DNA from: Anticarsia gemmatalis
Taxonomy: Eukaryota > Arthropoda > Insecta > Lepidoptera > Erebidae
DNA length: 64,000 nucleotides
Assembly: GCF_050436995.1 (NCBI RefSeq)
Contig: NC_134755.1
Coordinates: forward strand, 7,565,001-7,629,000
Direction of reading: 5' to 3'
Shown here: positions 1 to 15,200 of the stretch, piece by piece
Position numbering within the stretch: the stretch's first letter is position 1
How the letters are laid out: each line of letters begins with the position of its first letter
Position numbers and translations under genes: made by a program
The notes under the pieces: model-generated
What the model saw: the letters and a program-made list of their open reading frames with translations, nothing else
What the model was told of the DNA's origin: nothing
Database searches by the model: none

Positions 1-3000
1 TTATACTATCAATAGCTTGTAATAATCGTAGACACAGAATGAACATTATACTTTTCTGCACTTGACAAACACTTTATAATATTAATAGTCCTACACACTA
101 TATTGCAGAATAACGATAATAACTGAACCACATATTTAATTTGGCTTAGCGAAAAGCTGCCTTTATCTCATTTTATAAATTGCTGAAAATAAATTACTTG
201 CGTAGCATAAAAATAATGAATTTCGTCTTTCTTCAATAGTCTATATATCCAAAACGGTGCTTAGTTTAATTAAACAAGCAGAAAATGAAACCGAACATAT
301 ATTTTCACACATTCATCTCTGAACTTATGTTGAACATTACAAAAATATCTTTCAAAGGCCATAGAGACGACAACAATCATATAATGCAACATATTTAAAC
401 CATCATAAAGAAGTTGTAACTTTGCACAACTTCTTTAAGATTTTATGATAATTCAGCCGAAACTGTGAAAAATGTACGAGCATAATTATTCATGAAAACG
501 AGTTTCCACACGACTGCTAGTAGGCGGTCTTATACAATATTACTAACTCCAAAATGATGATAAAAGAAATGCTCACTACATATCTGAGAAAATAAACAAA
601 CGGAATTATGAAAGCGACGAATTCGGAGGTACAAATTATTCATGGAAGTCGTGGAAAATAAACATGTTGTAAGGTAGTACAAGTCTGTTATTATGAGTAA
701 CGTAGAGCGCGTAGAGCGATGGCACCGACATTCTACAGTCGTGTCAACATTGTAAGATAATACCGACTATGCCATGTTGCGCGAATACATGGAAAATACC
801 CGCTCTCTTCACCTAAAAATATGTATATCATACTGACTTCTTGAATAGATGCTAATCTCAATATTCGTTCCGATATACGGCTGTTTGAGCTCTTGCATGC
901 CTAAACATTTTCACGATATCTGTTTCTCGATATTATTATGACTAAACCAAGCGAAATATAGGTGTGATTGTACGGGGAAAACATTACGATTAGGCGAGCT
1001 ATAAAGTGCGTATTATTACTTACGACTTAACATGTTTACTTAGTGCGTCTATTTCAAAATAATATTAATTTACTATAAAAATTTTGGGTGTAGGTATGAT
1101 AAATTCTATCAACGTTTGCTAACCTATACGCTTCTCTTTAACGGGAACTTCGCTCGCAGTTAGCTTTTAAACATGAGTACAGCGAGGATATTAAGCGTAC
1201 AAACAGTACCAGCGACTCCTGCGAATATTTTTAGTTAAATAAGCAAATAATACATCCAGCCAGTTTACAGCTCTCAGCAACCGGCTAATAAACATGGAAA
1301 GTTAAATTGGCTTAATTAATTTCCGCATGCCAAATTGCAATGAAAAGCGAATGAATTCGTAGAATACTTTTACGTCTCACCAAATTTTTCACAGCCTTTA
1401 AAGATTTAAGAACCGTTTGTTCAACGGACAAAGAGGACATAAAAGGTTCAACGTAAAACAAAAAGGAAATAGGTACCTACTTGCAAACCAGTTCTTAACG
1501 TTTTCAAGCGTTTTTATTTTATCGAAGTCTATAAAAGATTTTTAAAAATATTGGCTACATTATAGGTTGCACCCTGCTTATTCCGCTACAGTTATTTTTA
1601 AAGAAAAAATTTAGGTTTACAGTAGAAAAATATTGGATTTATTTTTATTGAAAGTAGATAAAGAAAAACAGATTTAAAAACTTCTGCGGTAACCATAAAA
1701 CCAACAAGAAATTAGCTATCCAGGCAAGGCAAAGAACTACAAAAAATCTCTTAACATTACACAATTGAAGGACTCAAATAGTAGGAACTTAGTCCTCACA
1801 TTTATAAGAAAGTAGTTAGGTATACAAATGACTAACAAAATAATTAATAACAAAGGTTCTAAAAATTGGCAAAAATACTATTGTAGCAATACGGCCGTTT
1901 GTATACACTAAAGAGAAGATTTATACGTTTGTGCTACATTGGAGAGATCTTGATACAAAATACATGTCCTTAAACACTAATATACTCTATAATATGAACT
2001 TTTTTTTTCCGAAATTTACACTTACGTACTAAGCGTTTAGTAAGAATCTTTACGGAGTGATCAACAAAGTGACGATTCCTAAACAAATCAGATATTTTAT
2101 TAGCATTCTTGATTATTGCATTAAGCTCGTAGAAAATCCCCTTTGTAAAGATTGAAATACAATTTACATAATCCGAATTTAGATAATATAATGAGTCGTC
2201 CGAATCCGATTTATTTTCACCTGCAAATTGTAAAAAGGAAAATGGCTCCAATAAAAATATATAATTCCAATCTTCCTAATAAACAAGAAAATAAATATTA
2301 GAGCTTTAAATCTTGTTACAAAACAATCGGTCTTGTTTTGCATAGCAAGTTATATTTGTTAACACACAACACAACTGCTATTTATTAACACCCGAAAGAT
2401 TGCAACTCCGCGATTTCACATTCACCGAAAAGCTGGAAACTCGTAACATATTGTTTGTTATCGACAGTTAACTTATAGTGAATTTCAAGCGCAGTACAGC
2501 CTAGGAGTCGAAATAGGCGAGTGGTTGAATGGACACCACTCAGTGAAGCATGAACGTGAATACCACGAGCATTACGCTTCCATCCGAGCCATCGTATCTC
2601 GTCACAATGTGCGTGTAGATGATGCTATTGTGCACGTTATCGGCTAAATGTAAAGACGTTTCACTCAATCGGCTTGAAAAATACTGCAGATTTAAAAATT
2701 CTTTCCTCTTCCCGAATTTTGTAGATCAACTAAATTGTGTGTGGCTTACGTTAATGCATTACTTAAACCCATCAATTGACCTGACTTTTCCTCGTTTAGA
2801 AACCTGTTCGATTGCATGCGTTTATATTTTCTACGCTCGTATTGATAACAGCTAACTCGTTTGTTTGAAGACATAAAAAACCACACCCAATGTAGCAAAC
2901 TACGGTCGTGGTTTCCTTTTTTGACTCTATTCGGCTTTACAGCTAAGCTTTATGTCTGTGGTAGTGAACTGGTTTTCACATGGACACGGGCGAGCAGCTT

Positions 3001-4825
3001 ACGACATCGGTGCAAATACAACCATCGGTAGAAATCCGGTGAATATACTGCATACTGCCACTATCCTGCTTTATTGGGTAAAAAGATACATCCTACATCG
3101 AAGCAGATGAAACCCAGAATTCGTTTCTATTGGCGACGGGAAAAATGTACCAAATATTTCTTAGTATTTTGTGGACACCATACAGACATAGACAACGCCT
3201 TTGTATAGGAAATATAAAAGTAACAAAATGAATACAGTGACTATTTTGTAGTTAACAACCGTAGAACGAGAAGAATCAATAGATAGCAACGGCAAACTAT
3301 TAGTGAATTTAGGTGACAAAAGTTAGTTTATTATTTTAAATAAATATAAGTTATAATAGGTAGATTAAGTCGTGATAGTTTCCTAGATACGACAGTGCTA
3401 GTCCAATAACATTGCCCTACAAAGTTCGTGATCAATATTTAAGCATAAGTTTCGCTGAACCACGCATAATAGCATGGCACGGCTGCAGTGTATTGGCCAA
3501 TTTAATTGCACAAATAAACAAATAAGGATATAATACTATCTAATTGATTATTGGATATTCATTTATAGACGCTATTGGCATGGAAAACAATCGTGATGTT
3601 TTTGGCAAGGTTGCCAAATCGTTTGTCTACAAAGTTCGTGCCACGAATTTATTTTACAATATAAATAATACTTGCATGGGTTTATACGGTGTTCGACGTT
3701 GCAAATATCTGCATCACAATTACCTACTTGTTTATTATTCCTAACTCATGCTGCAGCTATACATATACATTAGAATTTTATTAAAAAAGTAAACGCAGCT
3801 GAGGGCTATTCACCTAAAGTTAAGCATAATTATATCAAAGTTGTATCAATTACCAAGATTGCATTCTTCAATTAATTACCTTAGTTTTTTAATTTTAGTA
3901 AATTGATCTATTTTATAAGAGTTTCACTGCTACTAACTTCATTAAAATCTTAAATTATGTGATGGTAAAGTTTTCTCCACTTTTTAATTCAAGTGAACTT
4001 TACGACTAGCTACTCGTGTATCTCAGGTCACGAGGCCAAATAGTATATTGTAATTATTTTCTTCATTATGAGCGAGCTCATATAGTTCACGTCGTAAATA
4101 ATAAAACTTTTAAGTGAACCAGTATTAATATAAAACTTGTTTCAATTAATAAAAAGCGGAAAAGTTTGTTAATAACGTTTTACGCAGCTCATAGGTAACA
4201 AGAAATTGCAGAGCGCTGTTTTGCACGTTGTAGTTTTAACAATGTAGTGCCGAATCGCGAGGTAAGTGCAGCCTCAGCATAAACTTGCCACCGTACGATT
4301 AATAACAGCGAGGTTATGTATGCACAAACCGAGCAAGTTGGCTTGTTAAGCCTTTGTGCTGAGTACCACTCGTATCCGTTCAATTGTGCTATCTGCGATT
4401 TTATTGGTCGCATAACCTTAGATACGCGTTCAAACCAACATTTATGCAAACCGGGGTTTAGGTTGTAAACAAAATTTGAAATAGCATGCACTGCACTGCT
4501 CCCGGAATTGTTAATACTACTACGTAACTGCAAAGTGCATACTAATGACGATTAGTATTTAACTTCAACGTTCCTATTTTCAATTGGTATTTGTGCTTGT
4601 ATTTTACAATTTATTCTGTATTAGTTTGGATATAGTTGGCGTGTGTTAATTTAAAGCTGGAAAGTAAGTACTAATACAGATTAATAGATAATTACAGCTT
4701 TTTTTGTAAAGCTGTTCGTCCTAAAATATAAATACACATACCTACCTAGTATTAGACTCAAATCATAATATATAAGTAGCTAAAATTTAAGTCTATCCAG
4801 TAAACTATATATATATATTTTTTTT
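1..4825. other. Gene-free A+T-rich DNA
   Basis: No open frame here has coding character; all are short, lack plausible splice partners and resemble no family I know. The one structure noted is a short interrupted hairpin at about 2879-2917. The stretch could be intergenic or part of a long intron of a gene whose exons lie left of the window; the sequence alone does not decide. Confidence 0.6.
2879..2917. other. Short interrupted hairpin
   Basis: The outer arms AACCAC and GTGGTT pair. Inside them ACC pairs with GGT, and GTAG pairs with CTAC around a CAAA loop, with small bulges. It is too short and interrupted to call a microRNA precursor. Its role, if any, is unknown. Confidence 0.3.
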
Positions 4826-4900
4826 GTTAGCCCTTTATGTGTCCCATTGCTGGGCAAAGGCCTCCCCTCTTTCTTTCTAAACCTGTCTGTCTTGTGCCAT
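4826..4900 (+). repeat. Fragment of a lepidopteran interspersed repeat
   Basis: About 75 bases, from GTTAGCCCTTTATGTGTCCC to the TGTCTTGTGCCA block, recur almost unchanged at 41890-41966. An inverted, more diverged copy ends the repeat at 55330-55515. The phrase CTGCTGGGCAAAGGCCTCCC is one I remember as very common in moth and butterfly genomes. The fragment carries no coding capacity; which larger element it comes from is not clear here. Confidence 0.75.
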
Positions 4901-7900
4901 GCTCCGCCACGATGGACCCGCAAATGCCGCTAAATCGTCATGCCACTACACACTATCTAACTATATTAGTAAAATAATATCGATGCTCGCATAGAATCGA
5001 AACTATTAATTTAAAACAGGGGAGTGTACTGTGGTCACCATTTGCATAACTTACACGTTTCATTTCCGTAATTACCATTCGATAGGTACCATTAATCTTC
5101 TCACGAAATCCCACAGTGAACGTCAATCGTTTGACTCTAATCACGGGATTTGCTTTAAACGTCCGCATTCGTACTGGCCTCTTAGCGAATCCTTTTGAGA
5201 AAAAGTTGTTAAAAAAACGGCACAAAAACAAAAGGAAATAGTCGGGGCGGTCCCCGGAGAGTCGTTGTTAGCCCTGGGACGGTACTTAAATCAAATGTTC
5301 ACCATTCAAGGAAATTATAAGAACAGGGCACGGATTCGCCGTACCCTCCGAGAGAATCCCCCTCGGATAAAAAGGCTTACGCAGAAACACTGTTGTGAAT
5401 AGTTTCATTGTTCTTTAACAATATTTCACACATAACAATCTCATAAGATAAATGAATCTTACAATTTTAAACTATTTGAACAATGAATAACGCTTTGTAT
5501 TTGCCATTAGGCGCGCCATCCTGGCTTGCAGCGAGGAAACAGTGAGAGAAAACTTAATCAGGAGTATTAGTGAGAACGTTTTAATATTCAGAACGGAGTG
5601 CACGGTTAAGGATTTTCTTTTTTGTTGTTGTCTTCGAGAATATTACTTTACCTCGCAACAAACTTAAGGGGCCTAATCCGCTTTTCAACTCGAGCTTTTA
5701 CTTGCCTTATGACAGCGAGCTTAGAGCTTCCAAAGACGTTGTGGAGAAAGTTTTTAATCTTTTCACATATACATACGTATTCGTAACAAAACAACTTCGT
5801 TACACTAGGAGTCTGCGTGTCAGACGCAAACGGCGCGCTGTATAATTATCTACAGAGAGTGTTCGATACGAATAAATAGGTATAGAGAATGGTAAAATAA
5901 TAAGTAAAGCTTATGTGCCTTCAACATGTGTCCATATGTCGAGATCCTCAGAAGCCGTCCCCTCTCGCCGGATATGAATAAAATTTTCTTAGATAAATTG
6001 AGAGTTCGCGAAAACGTGTCGATTTCTTTATTTATTCAATACTTTTCTCCTTTGAAACGTTTCTCCTTGGATTCGTCCGCGCTTATCTTATATTTATGAA
6101 TTCTTTTGGGTTATTGATGTAAAACCACTTTCTTCTCTTAGCGACATCAATAGGAATGCAACGATATTCAGCTCACACGCTTTGTTCCATTAAACGTTTT
6201 GTTTGAAGTGTCTTTTAACTAAATATAAATAGACACAATTGTAAATCTGTGCTCTGTGGGCCTTACAGATGTTTTCATAATGAAACAACGTTCAAAGTTG
6301 GTAATTTGACCCAAGTCGTGTTCGTATAGGTCAAACTAAATTCGATAGTAGGTTGGAAAATAATGATGACGCAACGATTTTATCTCTATATATATTAGTA
6401 CTTATAGAAATCAACTATTAGAATATAACAAGCACACGAGTTTGAGACAGACATCGACTTTCAATACAATCTCTGTGTCCATAACTTAGAAAAAGTCAAC
6501 TTGTTTGAGGGCTTTGATTTGATTTTTAAATAAAGTAAATAAAAGTTTCACTTTGATCTCACCCACAACACAATCCTATTAAAACGAATATGAACTACGC
6601 TCACAAACGATCTAAGTTAATCTGAGCAGAGCATTAAAGAAGAGCAAAGTGTATTAGCCTGTAATCCTCTATTAGCACAGTTGATCAAGTTAATTCATGG
6701 AAATGAAAGGCGAAACGGATTCACCATGCTCGCACGTGATGCGTTAACTCTGTCTGCTTATGTCACTGTTTACAATTCAATGCGTATTTGCTTCGTACCG
6801 TTTAAAGCGTATCTCTTTTGTTTGACTTACCTATGCCAACTTAAAACGATTATTGGTGATATGTTTACAGCTGCAATGATCTTACGGACAGTCAACATAA
6901 TCATATTTCTATTTTAGACATTTAGTTGTAAATAATAAATTAATAACAAACTCTGAATAACATTTATTAGGTACGCTTCTTTTACCCAAAAAAGTTTAAA
7001 TATCTTTACTTAAATACCGAAATGAATGTCGAACCTCTCACTTTAAAAGTCACTTAGCTGCTTAAATAGGAATTAGTGTACATAATCTGAAAGATAGAGC
7101 ACGATCGAATTCCACCGTCCGAAATGTCCGATGTTATATATTAGTCAAACCGATATCCGGGGACTCTGTGAAAAATGCTCTTGGAGCCCCGTCGACCGCC
7201 AATATCTCCGGGAAACAGCTTAAAAACGTTTCGGTAAGTTTGGCTTTTCAAACCTTCGTTTTTTACACCCAAAGGGATTTGCGTACGGGCACTCTTCGAA
7301 ATGTAAACGTGAAGCTTGTTCAAGAAAATTCCTTTCCTATATGTTGACTAATGTGCCTTTAGCGTGAACTAATATATATTTAATTGACGGCCTTAAGGAA
7401 ACGAGCAATAAATTTTGTTAAGCAGACACATCCCTTTCGGATATTATTTGTTACTTTGCACATTTTTGCTTTATATTCGCGAGTTTTTGTGTAAAAATGT
7501 AATAATTCAACCCTTTTTTAATATAAAGGGATCAGTTTTTCAGTTGTGGTAAAGACGGTTAAAATACTTTGGCTCTTTTAGTTACTACACAGCTTTCTGT
7601 TTGTAATAATTTAAAACTAGCATTATATCTATAAGATGTTTTTGTAACAATTGTCATGTCAATTATTTGAATATCAATTAACTCGCGTATTACTCAGTTA
7701 TAAATGAAAATACTAACGTCACAATACGATTCGTACAACAACAATTCAATGCAAGCATACTATAAATATATAGATCATATTTAACCTAGTTAAAAAATAG
7801 TATAGCAATCAGGCTTTAGATTAAATATTAACGACCCTCTACTATTATAATAGTGATTTATGAATCGCTAGTGCTGCTTATTACAGATAGTAATAAAATA

Positions 7901-8951
7901 AAATTACTTACGAACAAAACACATTTTTCAAGACATTAGACGGCTATTTGAAGTCCAGCGTACTAAGCGCAGATATCGCATAAGGTATAACTATTTCATT
8001 CTTTACCAGATTTACTTTAATAACAACCCTCTACACAAGACTCTATTTCCGAAGTCCACGACGATAGCATCTCAAAACTATTTTTACAATGTATTTGTAC
8101 GTTTCTGCGTACGTACTTCGTATAAATAGAAATCTAAAATCTCATCTAGGATTTAACCAAGCACGTAGAACCAAAAAGTCGTTTTATTTTTTTGCGGTGC
8201 TTTCTCCTCTAAAATTGGCTCCAGATCCATTCCTGTTGACAACTTTATCGAGCGGTTTTCGATAAATTGCGGCGAGGGAAAACTAAATAAATCCGAGAGG
8301 GACTTTAGATAAGGTAATGGCTTCAGTAATGTCTAGCGACTGCCGCCATAATGCAATCGGAAAGCGAACCTTGCTCACACAGTTACGTTAAGACATCCAA
8401 CTATTACCACTGGTTTACCTTTTAAACAAATACTTTTTTAAGATAAACAATTGAAACGCTCTTGTGCAAACGCATCTATCTAGCTACCTAGAAGTAAATC
8501 CTGCAAATATTTTGCATTTAAAATGTCTTTGTACGAAACTTTTTTCATTAAAATCTGGTCGGTTATGAAGGTGCCGTGATGCATAAAAGATCACGGCTAT
8601 TTTTTTCCTTAATACCTATAATGGCAGGTTGTTTGTTTTAGCGGCTTCCAGGTGAAATAATGGACGTTTTAGAGACTATTGGAATCTTTCTGATGAAAAT
8701 TATTATATGGGGTTAATAAGGGCGAGATACTTGAAAAGGGACGTGTTTCCAGAAATTCAAAACTTATGCCCCGCTCTCATAACGTTAGACAGACACTAGC
8801 AAACGCTATATTCTACGAACTAAGAAAACTTTACACACTAGTTATCTTCAAATTGAATTAAGTAAATTATAACAAGCTCACACAACCACCGTGCTAAGTT
8901 TATTAATTATTTGTTTTATTTATGTTTGTATAGTTTTCTGTTATATTATAT
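4901..8951. other. Gene-free DNA
   Basis: No supported gene. Open frames such as minus 4953-5231, plus 6681-6917 and minus 7141-7323 show no domain, signal peptide or splice context and are taken as chance. One perfect hairpin at 8573-8597 is listed separately. Confidence 0.55.
8573..8597. other. Perfect hairpin followed by T-run
   Basis: GCCGTGAT and ATCACGGC form a perfect 8-bp stem around a 9-base loop, followed within two bases by a run of T. In bacteria this would suggest a terminator. In this animal DNA it may be chance, or a relic of a Pol III or mobile-element end. Confidence 0.3.
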
Positions 8952-9201
8952 ACTAGCTGACCCGCGCAACTTCGCTTGCGTCACTTAAGATAATCATAAT
9001 TTTCCCTGTTTTTGTAACATTTTTCACTGTTTCTCTGATCCTATTGGTTGTAGCGTGATGATATATAGCCTATAGTCTTCCTCGATAAATGGGCTATCTA
9101 ACACTGAAAGAATTTTTCAAATCAGGCCAGTAGTTCCCGAGATTAGCGCGTTCAAACAAACAAACAAACAAACTCTTCAGCTTTATAATATTAGTATAGA
9201 T
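8952..9201 (+). mobile_element. Non-autonomous interspersed element, copy 1
   Basis: The copy runs from ACTAGCTGACCCGCGCAACT to TTAGTATAGAT, just after a CAAACAAACAAA stretch and CTCTTCAGC. A second copy at 18971-19260 matches over its whole length with scattered substitutions and a longer CAAA array. No protein is encoded. The end sequences and the 'CGCGNNACTTCG' block are ones I remember from many arthropod genomes as a very abundant short repeat. The parent element is not identifiable from this window. Confidence 0.85.
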
Positions 9202-12200
9202 AATGCCGTTTGTTGTTATTTGTTCACCGATTTAGATTTTTATATAATTAAAATTGAAGTTATAAAAGTTATCTGCAATACAGTTAAAAAAGCAAGACGA
9301 TATTATTGAGACAAGGACCCTACAAAGAAAACCCATTCCCTGCCAATGTCGCGGTATCTTACAGATTAAAAGGCTCTCAGTAGACAGAGCCATATAAAAG
9401 TTTAAATAGTTTAAGCGCAGTCTCAAACGCATATCGAAGTCACAAGACAAACTCATTGTCTCCCGGCAAACATCGCCAATGCAACTTCTCAATGAAGCCG
9501 AGCAAGATAAACTTTGCGATTCGGCTCATACTTACAAAGTTCACGCGAACACTTCAACTGTAGAGAATCACCTGTAACCGCGCACGTAGACACTAGAGCC
9601 CTCAAAAACAACGGGATGCCGAAAACTTCTAACAAACACTCAACAGACTAACTTTCTGGAGGACAACAACAATGAAGTTAGTTTATTGGAAAAAATACGC
9701 TTAGAATTAGTTCACGCTGCCGCTGCCGGCTACCCTCCTACACTTTCAGATAACTGACGATAAAAGCTGAAACAAATACTATATTATAATAATAACTGTC
9801 ATTATACAGACTTTTTCATAATATTTTTATTTATTGTTTAGAGTTTTACTTTATTTTTATATATAATCCATTCAATAATCTTTAACGGGACGACCAAGCG
9901 CAAGAACGAAAATGCTTTCAAAAACAGTCACATCATTCACCAGAACCAAGTTTACTGTAACTTCCCAAATAATTCTACGAATAAAACATTTTGCTCATAT
10001 TGCCATAAAATAAATACAAAAGACTTCTAGACAGTTTCTTCTCAAACACTTTAGCGTTTGCGAAACAGAATAATAGGCAACAATAATATAAATAAATGAA
10101 CGCCTCAGAACCGTTAAAGCAGACTAATTCAACGGCAATGCAGGCAGATTGCCCGGGATGAAGGTATGGAGGCCGCGGCAAGCCGGATTAAACTTGTTTT
10201 TAAGTTTATCGTGGCTTTAATATTGTTCGCGAGGACTTAAACGCAACGTATAAACCTCGGTCGGTGGAAGTTACGTAGTAAGCGCATACAATAGTTCGCT
10301 TATGTACTGCGATTCAATAGACGAGAAAAGGACATACTTTATGTAAGTATTATGAGAAAGTTTTTTATTACTTTTCGTACTTTGACACAATTAATACTGA
10401 TTTTCACGTTCAAAAACTTGTTTTTATTCATTTACTGCTAAAGCTATTGACTATACTGGTAGTTTAATGACATTTTCCGAATCTGAAGTTTACCTCTCAT
10501 ATGTAAATGAAAACAGATATTTGTAATCAAAAATAAGTCTAATGTGATCTCCAGTAACGTCTCATATTCATACATATCTATTTTTTTAATGTTACCACAC
10601 CACTCGTTGTTAGATAGTAGACGAGTCTAAAAATTGTCTAAAAAAACTGTTGTAGGTAATAAATAAAAACAATGTTGTCACTCGAAATGTTTTGCGAGTG
10701 CCACAGCCACTCAAGAAAATTAAAGGATGAAAGAAAAATTAACATAACATGTAACGCAAAAAGCCGCAAAATGTACTTATTCATATTTTTAAAAAGGTAG
10801 ACACTTAATTTATTTCACATCGCACGACGGAGTAGCCAAATTCGCTTCGACGGGATTTCCAAATTGCATTTAAATCTACTTTCCAGCCGGCTTACATTTC
10901 CGCGCATCAAGTCCTGGGAATGTACAAAAACATGAACCGTAATTTGCTAAGACGAATAACGTTTGATTTAATCCGGCACGTAGAGCGGCCCCGGGCCGGG
11001 CCCGTCGATTTACTTTTATTGCTATTTCGTTTTATTTCGCCGGCCCCGATGCTGTCTGATGTGGCCCTGTTTTCGGGATCGTTAACGGCAAATGTGCTAA
11101 TCTTTTTTACAGAGCCGTGGCGTAACAATAAGCGACTTTGATGGTCGCGGCCAACGGACGCCGTTACTCTCGCTAATGTGCAACGATTAAGGTTTTACAT
11201 TTTAGATGGTAAGGTCCATTTTAAAAATCTCCACGTCCCATTGAGAGTATCAAACACATCGTTGAAATAAATGAACTCCGCATCCACAGTCGTCGCTCGT
11301 TTGTATTAATATGAAATACAGAAAGATAATCTCTTGTTTTCATATTTATGTGCCCTCACAAAATATATTCTACCAAAATAAAAGTGTAAAGCTGAGCGTG
11401 CCAAGTTTATCCGGCTTGCACTTTAATGTGTATACAGAGTTGACTTAAGTGTATCTAAACTTCGTGCCTGGAGAAGTCAATTACAACGACTTTAAAATAC
11501 GACACCTCAAGACATTAAAAGACAAAGTTAAGCAAGCCAATAAACGCTTTTAATCCCACCGCCTACTATTTAACACCAGGAAAACTTTGATAAGAGTTTC
11601 AACATTAAGTGTTTTTTTAATCTTTGGCCTAAGGATTTTATAGGTGAAGTTTTTCGTCAAGACGGGTTCAAGTGAAAGCTTAAGACGCCTTACGATCCTT
11701 ACTTTATACTCCCTAGTATTTAAATACGGGCGGAGTCATTTCAGATTGAGAAAAGCCATGGGAAAGTCACAGAAAAAGTTTTCCTTAATTTCGCGTGACG
11801 TTGTAATGTTACAAAAAATACGTAGGGAGAAATAGACTACTTACGTATAATAAAAGTCGTGACCCGAACACGTACGCATGCAGCATCTCACGTAAAAAGA
11901 GTCACGAATCACACACACACTACGTTTTCAATAAAGGTGTCGTTACAAGGATCCCCGCGAAATCGACAAAGCGACTGTTTCATTTTGAAGGTAAGAGCAA
12001 TTCCACTCCTTTGTCGGATAGTATTGCCACTAAGTAGGCGGAATTGCGTTGTAAAGAGTTTGTTTAGGAAACGTTTGTTTACTACAACAATATGCAAAAC
12101 AGTTTTAGCAAGGCCTCATTAAGTTTTTATTCGGTTTAAAGAAAGCAGGTACTAAACTAACACTAAACATCAAATAAGAAAAGGTAAGTTAGAACAAGGA

Positions 12201-15200
12201 AGTACCTTTTAATTTCTAAAAAAGCGATTTTAGTGCTTTACAATGTTTCAGAGTTTTTAAAACTAGAGTTGGAAACGGCGTAATTGAATTGCCGAATTTT
12301 TACACTTACCAATATAAACTTGATAATTGAAAAGCAAACCAACCGTCCAATACAAACATGTAAATTAAAATAGATACAGTAACTATATACGTGCACATTT
12401 TATTAATATTAGACAGTCAGTTGACACCGCATTCACATTCAAACTAGCGCGAATAAACTAGGGAAGTGAGGTTCGATTGAATCACTTTCGCACAATAGGC
12501 CTCATCACTGTCTGCGTGACAGCATAGTGAGCCCGTTTCGAGTTTATGCGATAGGAATTTATATTAATTTCCTGTGTCAGTCCGCCGGGAAACCAGTTGG
12601 TTGCAGTCGATGCGGCGAGCGCAAACTGCGGTCAGCCGCCTGTCCTGACCTGTTCCAAACACTGCAATGGACATGCCCGTATAAACTCACACGCTAATTT
12701 TACCTCAACCACGAAATTTCTATTCACACTTTGAACTAGACAGTGACTGAGCGGATGCACTGCAGAAATGTCAAACTGTGAAACAATTATAAACCGTACA
12801 GTTGTATCATGGTAAAATTAAACTACAATTTCCTTTATAATATTCCTAAAAGCGAGGAGCATGCAAATTTGTAACAAAATCTTTATTTCAAGCTTATTCC
12901 GTTTTATAGGTATTTTACATTCTAATTTACGTAACTTTTACTGCATCCTCCCTAATTCTCATTCAAAAATTCGTTCTCATAATAGTAAAAATATAAGGGG
13001 ATAATTTGGGGAATTATAGGGGATTTTAATCATTTTCGTTCACGATTTGATAAGTTAAAGCGGTCGGGCGGGGTGCGAACGGTGCGGGCGCCCCGTTTAA
13101 TACGAAGACATAAACTAACAAACAAGTTTTATCTCCATGAAAGTTAACGTAGCACCTTCATCCTTCACGTGCTGATCTCCTGCCAACAATAAAGTAACAT
13201 TAAAGCCCGCCATCCTGGGATTACACTTATAATACTCAATATCGGGAGACAATATTTTTGTAAAGTGTACCTAAGTATCTCAGGAAAATTCCTACTTTGA
13301 CTTTTAAATATGGTCACATAATTTTAAAGGGATTAGTGAAATGAATTCATTTTACTTCAGCTGTTTAATTTGTCGCGAAATTTGGTTGTACGTTTTTAGA
13401 ATCAGTATATTTTCATTTAACAGTCAGAGTAAAAAGCGGTAGTTTAGGTATTTAACTCTAGAAAAAGTACTTTGTTAATAACATGCTGAATGGTGACTCT
13501 ACAATCAATATACATTATATATTCTTCCATACCCTCGAGGCAGGCAGGAAGAGCTTATAGAATAGTGTGTAGTTGTTTATTTAACGTGCCCAAAATCTGT
13601 ATCAAAGTTAAATCTAGCACGTGAAAGTGTAGTAATCCCTATTAGCCGACACTTTATAGTGCAATAGGGGAGGTCCAGTGTTGTTGTAGAACCATAGAGC
13701 TTTACGGCCAATGAAAACGGAGCCGCTCTCCACTGAGGTAATTATAGGATTACTTACATGTGTGCCATTCACGGCGGTATCCACACTAACTTATTCGCCA
13801 ATGTTTTGTTTAGACACCGCAATAAATTGCTCTTTCAAATGAATTCAACTAAAATAAGTTTAGTGACAGTTTCGTAACCGAGAGAAGGCTATTTTGGCAA
13901 TCGTTGGCTAACTGCTTATTAACTTTGTGTGGCTAATTGAATGGGTTTGTCTTGAATCAAACGATAGTCTTGTTTGTATTAGTGTTATAAGAACGCATGT
14001 AAACTTTATTTATTTACAACGCCTTCATAATCAAGAATTGAGTCGAAACATTAACAGTAATTACTAAAATCTAGTCATAAATAAACGTATCCCACAATAA
14101 TAATTGTAAATTTAATAATTGTGTGCTTCATAATTTCTCTGTAACGAGTATTAATATGAACAGCAGCATAAATTCAATAAAATTGCCAAACATCTGTCAC
14201 AGTTTGTCAAAATTTATGACTTCATGCGTATCATCCCCCGGCTATATAATAATTAGGTCAAAATATAGTGAGCTCGTTACGGGAGGAGCGTCTTTGGCCC
14301 GGCCGCATGTTGTAACGTAATATCAACGGTTAATGAAACCTCCCTTGGGATACCATAACACCTATGGAGCAGAAACATTCAAGGCTTCTTGTTTAATGAG
14401 AGAAAAATATAAATAGTTTTAAACAATGAAAACATGTATTACGGTCATATTGGATGAATATAGTTAATCGTATTTTACAATTATAATACTTTCCGTCGCT
14501 CTCTAAATACCGAATCTATCCTAAAGAAGGCTTAATAATGGGAAAAAATATCGTTCAACATTACATTTCCACGTAATGTTTGAATCTAATTTAATTTATC
14601 CAGCGATTTAGTTAATGCACGTTATGTTACAGATGGTACCTGAAACAGAAAACATATTATCTGGAAACTACTTATAGAAACGAAGTAACACCTTCCACAG
14701 CCCTTGGTGCAATTTCTACGGGTCATTTCACACCCATCTAATCGAATGACTTTTTGGTATGTCTGTTTGTAAGGTTTACCCTTTCGGTAGGCGTAGATTA
14801 CAAACGTAAGGCAAGAATTTAAAAGAATAATTTCAGATTTTTTAACTATAATAAGTACGAAGATAGTAAATGATAATTACTATATAGATTTATCTTCGAT
14901 AACATTATAATTAATCTCACTAAGATATAATGTTATCTAAAAAGGTTTCCAATAATCCATTTAGGTGAAATATGAAAGAAATTTCTTTAAATTACGCCGA
15001 GCAAACTCTGCTCCAAGATTTATACTATACAAAAACTTTTTACAATATTAAAGTAGACAACCTACGACCTCATCTATCAAAGTGCTTCTATAAAGCATCG
15101 TTTTTGAATAAGGAATAAAAAACCGAAATAAATTATTCGCTCCCTTCAGCAACTGCTTAGATAAGGTCTCTTTTGAATGTCAAGCCTAAACATGTTATAA

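Noticed and set aside
4189..4533. 114-codon open frame on the minus strand
   Set aside because: Composition is not coding-like, no domain, isolated from any other exon.
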